Part shown: positions 60,022 through 64,000 of the stretch, in pieces
How the letters are laid out: each line of letters starts with the position of its first letter
Position numbering within the stretch: position 1 is the first letter of the stretch
Source of the DNA: Geothrix sp. 21YS21S-4
GTDB lineage: Bacteria; Acidobacteriota; Holophagae; Holophagales; Holophagaceae
Assembly (NCBI RefSeq): GCF_030845995.1
Contig: NZ_CP132719.1
Location: 372,001 to 436,000, forward strand
Reading direction: 5' to 3'
Length of the DNA stretch: 64,000 nucleotides
Notes under the pieces: model-generated
The model's input: only the letters and a program-made list of their open reading frames with translations
What the model was told of the DNA's origin: nothing
Database searches by the model: none
Made by a program: the position numbers and the translations under genes

Positions 60022-61310
60022 ACCAGCCGCCAGTCCCCTTTTCGGGAATCGGGAACGAGCCTCCAGCCAGGCTTGAGCGTCAACGTCCAACCCCTCCCTC
60101 GGAGCGGGTCGGATATCGGATGTTCCGGCGCAGAAACGCGGAGATCCCCCGGCGTCAGCAGCGCGCCCTCGGTGACGTCGAGGGCACCCCAAATGTCGTT
60201 GGCCTGGAGGGTGGGATATGCGATCGAGCCCTGTTCCAGGGGAAGCAGCTCGTTGGGATTGAAGGAATATTTTATGGCTTCGGTGCGAGGCAGCGTCAGC
60301 ACCGGGCCCTCCACCAGGCTGGCTTGAAAGCGCGCCACCCGGAGCTTCCTCCTGTAGTCCCGCTGCGTCTCGTCTTGGACCAATTCTTCGATTCCGTAAC
60401 CCGCCGCGCGCCCGAGTGCCTGGCTTTTCTCAGGGGCAGCCATCCGGATGGCCAGGGCCTTCAGGAGGAGATCCCCCAGATCTGGGCCTTCCTTCATGTG
60501 ATGGCGCCAGCCAGGGGCCGATCGATCCAAAAGCAGCCCATAGGCTGGTCCCGAGGCATAGGCGAAGGAACGGACGAAGGTCGGCTTCCGGACGCCGAGA
60601 TCGAGTCCTCCCAGCGCATCGGCGATGGCCTGGGCTTCGGATCTCGCGCTCAGTCGGATGCCTGTGTATTCAGCGAGGCCCTCCTTCAGTTCGAGGTTGC
60701 GTTCGAGTTCGGCGGCGCCCGGGAAGAGGCTGCGCCGATAGGCTCTGAAGAGAAGGGCGTCCTGGATGGCCCTACGGCGAGTCGGACCCCGAGCCAGCAG
60801 CGCCTCCCCGAGGGCGCGCCACTCCAGCTGAAGCCAGATCCGGCCTTCCTTCGAATCCAAATGGCCGCAGGGGCGATCGGAAAGGTCCAAACCGAGCTCT
60901 TTTTGAATCCGGTGGAAGCATTCGTGGAGCATCAGGGATGCGCGCGCATGGCGGCTTTCCGGAAGGGGCCATCCCACCATGGTCCAGCGAAGGCCGGACC
61001 ATTCGACGGCCGTGTTGGCGATGAACATCGCCGCGGGGAGTTCGCCCTCCCACATGTCGCCGGATCGCTGGAGCGTTCGATCCGTGTCTGGCCCATTGGC
61101 GATCACTGAGCGGGACGCCCGGTCCACGAACAACATGGGCCCATAGACTGACCTGCCCCACAGCTTGCCGCCGTCGCGGTCGCTGAGGGCCTTTGCCTCC
61201 TGAAAGAACTGGGCCGCCAATCCCCGGTCCATGGAATCGGGCGCGATCTCTCCGGCAACCGCGGCCACGGATAGGAGGCAGCCAAGGAACCAACCGGCGC
61301 GCGGCAACAT
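59979..61310 (-). CDS. Secreted protein with HExxH-type metallopeptidase motif, family not recognised
   Basis: A 443-aa protein with a signal peptide (1-20, ending 'AAVAGE'). The motif 'LMLHECFHRIQKELG' (HECFH, about residue 128) resembles HExxH zinc peptidases, and 'NLELKEGLAEYTGIRL' about 85 residues later supplies the expected downstream Glu (E-G-x-A-E-Y as in gluzincins). No prodomain is seen. The gene overlaps the end of the frameshifted gene by 43 bp on the other strand. Its base composition is less GC-rich than the neighbours, hinting at acquisition. AGGAG lies 5 nt before the ATG. Confidence 0.65.
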   Translation of the reverse strand: MLPRAGWFLGCLLSVAAVAGEIAPDSMDRGLAAQFFQEAKALSDRDGGKLWGRSVYGPMLFVDRASRSVIANGPDTDRTLQRSGDMWEGELPAAMFIANTAVEWSGLRWTMVGWPLPESRHARASLMLHECFHRIQKELGLDLSDRPCGHLDSKEGRIWLQLEWRALGEALLARGPTRRRAIQDALLFRAYRRSLFPGAAELERNLELKEGLAEYTGIRLSARSEAQAIADALGGLDLGVRKPTFVRSFAYASGPAYGLLLDRSAPGWRHHMKEGPDLGDLLLKALAIRMAAPEKSQALGRAAGYGIEELVQDETQRDYRRKLRVARFQASLVEGPVLTLPRTEAIKYSFNPNELLPLEQGSIAYPTLQANDIWGALDVTEGALLTPGDLRVSAPEHPISDPLRGRGWTLTLKPGWRLVPDSRKGDWRLVQEAAPSAPGEPSR

Positions 61311-61367
61311 GGAGACTCCTGGGTCGAGGGTGCAGGAAGCATGTTCGGGCGGAGCCCCGGCCGATGT

Positions 61368-61853
61368 CTATTCATCCCGGTTTTTCAATGTCTCCAGCGC
61401 CAGCAGCCGCGCTTTGACGTCGGGGCTCCCGAAGGCGCTCCAGCCGCCGGGGTCCCGGGCGCCCACCACCCGGTGGCAGGGCACCAGGATCAGGATGGGA
61501 TTGGTCTTCACGGCGCGGCCGACGGCCCGCGCGGCGCCGGGGCGGCCCGCCAGCAATGCCACCTCGCCGTAGCTGAGGGTCTGTCCCGGGCGGGTGGCCC
61601 TCAGGACTTCCGCCACCTGGCGCTGGAAGGGCGTCAGGGCGGACAGGTCCACGGGGATGGCGCTGAGATCCTGGGGGCGGCCCGCCAGATGCGCCATGAT
61701 CCGCCGCACGGCCTCCAGCACCCAGGCCGGGGCCTCGCGGGCTTCCTCCCGATCCAGCGCGTCCGTGAAGCGCAGGAGGCAGATCCCCTCCGCCGTCCAC
61801 GCCAGCCGCAGGCGGCCCAGGGCAGTGGCGAAGGTGAGGCTGCGCGGGAACAT
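61368..61853 (-). CDS. ogt: Methylated-DNA--[protein]-cysteine S-methyltransferase
   Basis: This 161-aa suicide enzyme removes O6-methylguanine. It has the DNA-binding HTH region 'LSYGEVALLAGRPGAARAVG' and the active-site 'ILVPCHRVVGA' (acceptor Cys). The N-terminal domain is short. The start is only 17 bp from the divergent ruvX start, so its promoter must overlap the ruvX coding region, or the true start is slightly further inside. Confidence 0.93.
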   Translation of the reverse strand: MFPRSLTFATALGRLRLAWTAEGICLLRFTDALDREEAREAPAWVLEAVRRIMAHLAGRPQDLSAIPVDLSALTPFQRQVAEVLRATRPGQTLSYGEVALLAGRPGAARAVGRAVKTNPILILVPCHRVVGARDPGGWSAFGSPDVKARLLALETLKNRDE

Positions 61854-61870
61854 CGGGCTAGGATGGCAGG

Positions 61871-62308
61871 ATGCGCTGGCTCGCCATCGATCACGGGACG
61901 AAGAAGATCGGCCTTGCCCTGTCGGACGAGCTGGAGATCCTGGCCTCGCCCTTCGAGGTGTGGCCCCAGGAGGAAGCGCGGACCCTGGACCGCCTGGTGC
62001 GGCTGTGCCGCGAGGAGGGCGTCCAGGCCCTGGCGGTGGGGCTTCCCCGCCACAAGGACGGCGCGGAGAGCGCCACGGCGCCGGCGGCGCGGGCTTTCGG
62101 CGAAGCCCTGGCGGCGCGCACGGACCTGCCGTTGCGCCTGGTGAACGAGCACCTCAGCAGCGCCGAAGCGGAGCGCCTGCTCCGCGAGCGGGGCGTGAAG
62201 CCCGACAAGCGCAAAGCCCTGCTCGATGCCGCCGCCGCGGCCGTCATCCTGAACGAACTGTTGGAGGACCGGCGCGCGAAGGGAATTCCCGCGGGCCGCC
62301 TGGACTGA
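61871..62308 (+). CDS. ruvX: Putative pre-16S rRNA nuclease / Holliday junction resolvase (YqgF)
   Basis: A 145-aa RNase H-fold protein with the YqgF hallmarks 'LAIDHGTKKIGLALSD' (first Asp), 'VGLPRHKDG', 'VNEHLSSAEAERLL' (Glu) and 'LLDAAAAAVILNELLE' (last Asp). It matures the 5' end of 16S rRNA in E. coli. Length is typical. It precedes a dehydrogenase gene by 23 bp on the same strand. Confidence 0.95.
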   Translation: MRWLAIDHGTKKIGLALSDELEILASPFEVWPQEEARTLDRLVRLCREEGVQALAVGLPRHKDGAESATAPAARAFGEALAARTDLPLRLVNEHLSSAEAERLLRERGVKPDKRKALLDAAAAAVILNELLEDRRAKGIPAGRLD

Positions 62309-62331
62309 GCCTGGGGCTGGGAGGAGGAACC

Positions 62332-63207
62332 ATGCGCGTCGCATTCCTGGGTCTGGGGAGGATGGGGGAACCCATGGCGCGGCGGCTGGCCGCGGCCTTC
62401 GACTTATCCGTGTTCAACCGCGACGGGGCCAAGGCCGCGCCGTTCGGAGCGCTGGGCGCGCGCGTGGCGGCCACCGTGCGCGAGGCCGTGAGTGATGCCG
62501 AGGTCGCCGTGACCATGCTGGCGGACGACGCCGCGGAGGAATCCCTCAGCTTGGGCGCCGACGGGTTGATCGCCTCGCTCCCGCCCGGGGCGGTGCACGT
62601 CTGCATGAGCACCATCGGCCTCGCCGCGTCCGACGCCCTGGCGGAGGCCCATGCCGCGGCGGGGCGGGGATTCGTGGCCGCGCCGGTCTTCGGCCGCCCG
62701 CCCGCGGCGGCTGCGGGCCAACTATGGATCCTGGCCGCCGGTCCTGCGGAGCAGGTGGCCCGGTGCGGGCCGCTGTTCGAGGCTCTGGGTCAGGGCGTGT
62801 TCCCGTTGGGCGAGCGGGCCGCCACGGCCCACGCCCTGAAGCTGGCGGGGAACGCGCTGCTCGTCACGGTGGTGGAAGCCCTGAGCGAGGCCTTCGCCTA
62901 CGGGGAGAAGGCGGGCGTGGCGCCGGAGACCACGTTGAAGATCCTCAACACGGCGCTCCTGAAATCGCCCCTGGCGGAAGCCTACGGCGGCGCCGTGGTG
63001 AAGGGCGCCTTCGATCCCGCGGGCTTCGCCCTCCGCCTGGGACTGAAGGACGTGGATCTCGCCCTCCGCGCCGCCGAACTCCTGGGCGCTCCTCTGCCCG
63101 TCGCGGAGGTTCTGCGCGACCGGCTCCGCACTGCCGTGGCCAAGGGCTATGGCGACCAGGACCTGGCGGCCCTCTCCCGCATCAGCCGCGAGGACGCTGG
63201 GCTTTAG
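62332..63207 (+). CDS. NAD(P)-dependent beta-hydroxyacid dehydrogenase
   Basis: A 291-aa protein of the 3-hydroxyisobutyrate / 6-phosphogluconate dehydrogenase superfamily: 'VAFLGLGRMGEPMARRLA' at the N-terminus, substrate loop 'CMSTIG', 'APVFGRPPAA' (usual APVSGG), catalytic Lys in 'LKLAGNALLVT' (GxxGxGxxxKxxxN pattern reduced) and 'LGLKDVDLAL'. Basic residues after beta2 ('FNRD') suggest NADP(H). Substrates could be succinic semialdehyde/glyoxylate or a beta-hydroxyacid. GAGGAGG is 5 nt before ATG 62332. Confidence 0.9.
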   Translation: MRVAFLGLGRMGEPMARRLAAAFDLSVFNRDGAKAAPFGALGARVAATVREAVSDAEVAVTMLADDAAEESLSLGADGLIASLPPGAVHVCMSTIGLAASDALAEAHAAAGRGFVAAPVFGRPPAAAAGQLWILAAGPAEQVARCGPLFEALGQGVFPLGERAATAHALKLAGNALLVTVVEALSEAFAYGEKAGVAPETTLKILNTALLKSPLAEAYGGAVVKGAFDPAGFALRLGLKDVDLALRAAELLGAPLPVAEVLRDRLRTAVAKGYGDQDLAALSRISREDAGL

Positions 63208-63227
63208 CGCTGTCATGCCTGAAAACA

Positions 63228-63308
63228 AAAGGTCACCACCAAGACACCAAGGCACCAAGAAAAGCTTTTTTCAGTTCTTGGCGTTCTTGGCGTCTTGGTG
63301 GTGATCTT
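63228..63308. repeat. Dispersed inverted repeat, copy 2
   Basis: The left arm starting GGTCACCACCAAGACACC (63231) pairs over about 30 nt with the right arm TTCTTGGCGTTCTTGGCGTC... ending GGTGGTGATC (to about 63306), with few mismatches and a small loop at AAAGCTTTTTT. The right arm repeats copy 1 at 34931-34962. It lies between two convergent genes. Confidence 0.8.
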
Positions 63309-63959
63309 TCATCCCAGCCGCACGGTCCGCTCGCACCGCGCGGCGAGGCCGGGGTTGTGGGTGACGAGCAGGGTGGTGGGGCGCAGGTCGGCGTGGAGGC
63401 CCAGGAGGAACCCGAAGACCTCTTCGGCGGTGGCGGGGTCCAGGTTGCCCGTGGGTTCGTCCAGGAGCCACAGCGCGGGTTTCCTGACCAGGGCCCGGGC
63501 CAGCCCGGCGCGGGCGGCCTGGCCTCCGGAGAGCTGGCCCGGAAGGCGCTCGCCGAGATCCCCCAGGCCCACGATGGACAGCAACTGTCCGATCCAGGCC
63601 TCCCCTTCCGGAGACACGTTACCTTCGATGAGGAGGGGCATCCGCAGGTTCTCGCGCACGGTGAACTCGGGCAGGAGGTGGGGCTGCTGGAAGGCCAGGC
63701 CCACGCGGCGGCGGCGGTAGAGGGCCCGGGCCTCGGCGCCTTCGGGAACGGGCGAGTCGCCCACCGTGATCCCGCCCTCCTCCCAGTGGTCCAGGCCCGC
63801 GATGCAGTTGAGGAGGGTGGTCTTCCCCACGCCGGAGACGCCCACGACGGCGCAGAGGCTGCCCGCCTCGATCTCCAGGGAGAACCCGTCGAAGACCGGA
63901 TGCGCGTTCCCGGGATAGGTCTTCCTCAGGTCTCGGATGGAAAGGCTCTGTCCGATCAT
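63309..63959 (-). CDS. ABC transporter ATP-binding protein (LolD/MacB-like)
   Basis: A 216-aa ATPase: Walker A 'GVSGVGKTTLLN' (about 42), Q-loop 'LAFQQPHLLPEFTV', signature 'LSGGQAARAGLARALV', Walker B 'LWLLDEPTGNLD' and H-loop 'LLVTHNPG'. The Q-loop and 'EPTGNLD' place it in the MacB/LolD/FtsE group that works with FtsX-type permeases on lipoproteins or macromolecules. The start overlaps the upstream permease stop (ATGA). Confidence 0.93.
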   Translation of the reverse strand: MIGQSLSIRDLRKTYPGNAHPVFDGFSLEIEAGSLCAVVGVSGVGKTTLLNCIAGLDHWEEGGITVGDSPVPEGAEARALYRRRRVGLAFQQPHLLPEFTVRENLRMPLLIEGNVSPEGEAWIGQLLSIVGLGDLGERLPGQLSGGQAARAGLARALVRKPALWLLDEPTGNLDPATAEEVFGFLLGLHADLRPTTLLVTHNPGLAARCERTVRLG

Positions 63960-64000
63960 TCGGCCCTCAATGCGTCGACGGGATCCAGCGCGGCGGCCTT
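63956..64000 (-). CDS. C-terminus of FtsX/MacB-type ABC permease (partial)
   Basis: Only the last 14 codons are in the window; they read 'KAAALDPVDALRAE' and end in TGA overlapping the ATPase ATG. 'A..LDPvdALR.E' is the standard ending of LolC/LolE/MacB permeases, which agrees with the ATPase type. Confidence 0.8.
   Translation of the reverse strand, partial: KAAALDPVDALRAE

Overview
The window is about 64 kb of GC-rich bacterial chromosome. It is densely packed, mostly in short same-strand operons with 1-11 bp overlaps, and I see no rRNA, tRNA, CRISPR array or insertion sequence. Alternative complex III next to an A2-type caa3 oxidase, LigD/Ku, abundant multihaem cytochromes, and GC-rich coding DNA broken by a few very AT-rich intergenic islands suggest an Acidobacteriota member, perhaps of the Holophagae. 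That assignment is an inference from gene content, not a database result.

Layout. 1-3.4 kb (+): the 3' part of an SLBB-domain polysaccharide export protein, queD, a LEA-like lipoprotein and a HAD phosphatase. 3.4-8 kb (-): RNase G, then pantothenate genes panD, panC and panB with a small secreted protein between panD and panC. 8-11.4 kb (-): a large regulator with a pseudokinase-like N-terminus, a P-loop ATPase and a helical-repeat C-terminus. 11.5-25 kb (-): one long respiratory locus reading actA, a small ORF, actB, actC, an actD-actE fusion, actF, a cytochrome c, SCO, ctaD, ctaE, ctaF, ctaC, ctaB. It encodes a quinol:cytochrome c oxidoreductase (ACIII), a caa3 oxidase, its copper chaperone and haem O synthase, so it covers quinol to oxygen in one block. 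25.3-28.7 kb (-): maf, a GNAT, lnt and a SpoU methyltransferase. 28.8-31 kb (+): an OPT transporter.

31-42.5 kb and 47-52 kb look like two arms of a stress locus: BON/OsmY-type and YtxH-type proteins, an outer-membrane barrel, an NRAMP-like transporter, an AI-2E-type permease, an FAD/Rieske oxidoreductase, Dps, a 49-aa lmo0937-type protein, a YihY protein, a GSP39-type SDR and the NHEJ pair LigD/Ku. Each arm also has a small disordered protein starting M-x-x-Y-G-T behind nearly the same promoter plus 152-nt leader. I consider this twin module (31.07-31.61 and 47.09-47.62 kb) the best candidate for something undescribed. A perfect 370-bp tandem duplication has partly duplicated the BON gene. 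Between the arms is an N-degron operon (clpS-clpA-aat).

52.2-56.6 kb (-): the division cluster murB-ftsQ-ftsA-ftsZ. 56.6-60 kb: a TetR repressor divergent from an SDR / metallo-beta-lactamase-fold / NAD(P)-binding operon, with two matching operators between them; the last gene has a 1-nt frameshift. 60-64 kb: a secreted HExxH-type protein, ogt, ruvX, a beta-hydroxyacid dehydrogenase, and a LolD/MacB-like ABC ATPase with the end of its permease. Two copies of a dispersed inverted repeat lie between convergent genes at 34.9 and 63.3 kb.
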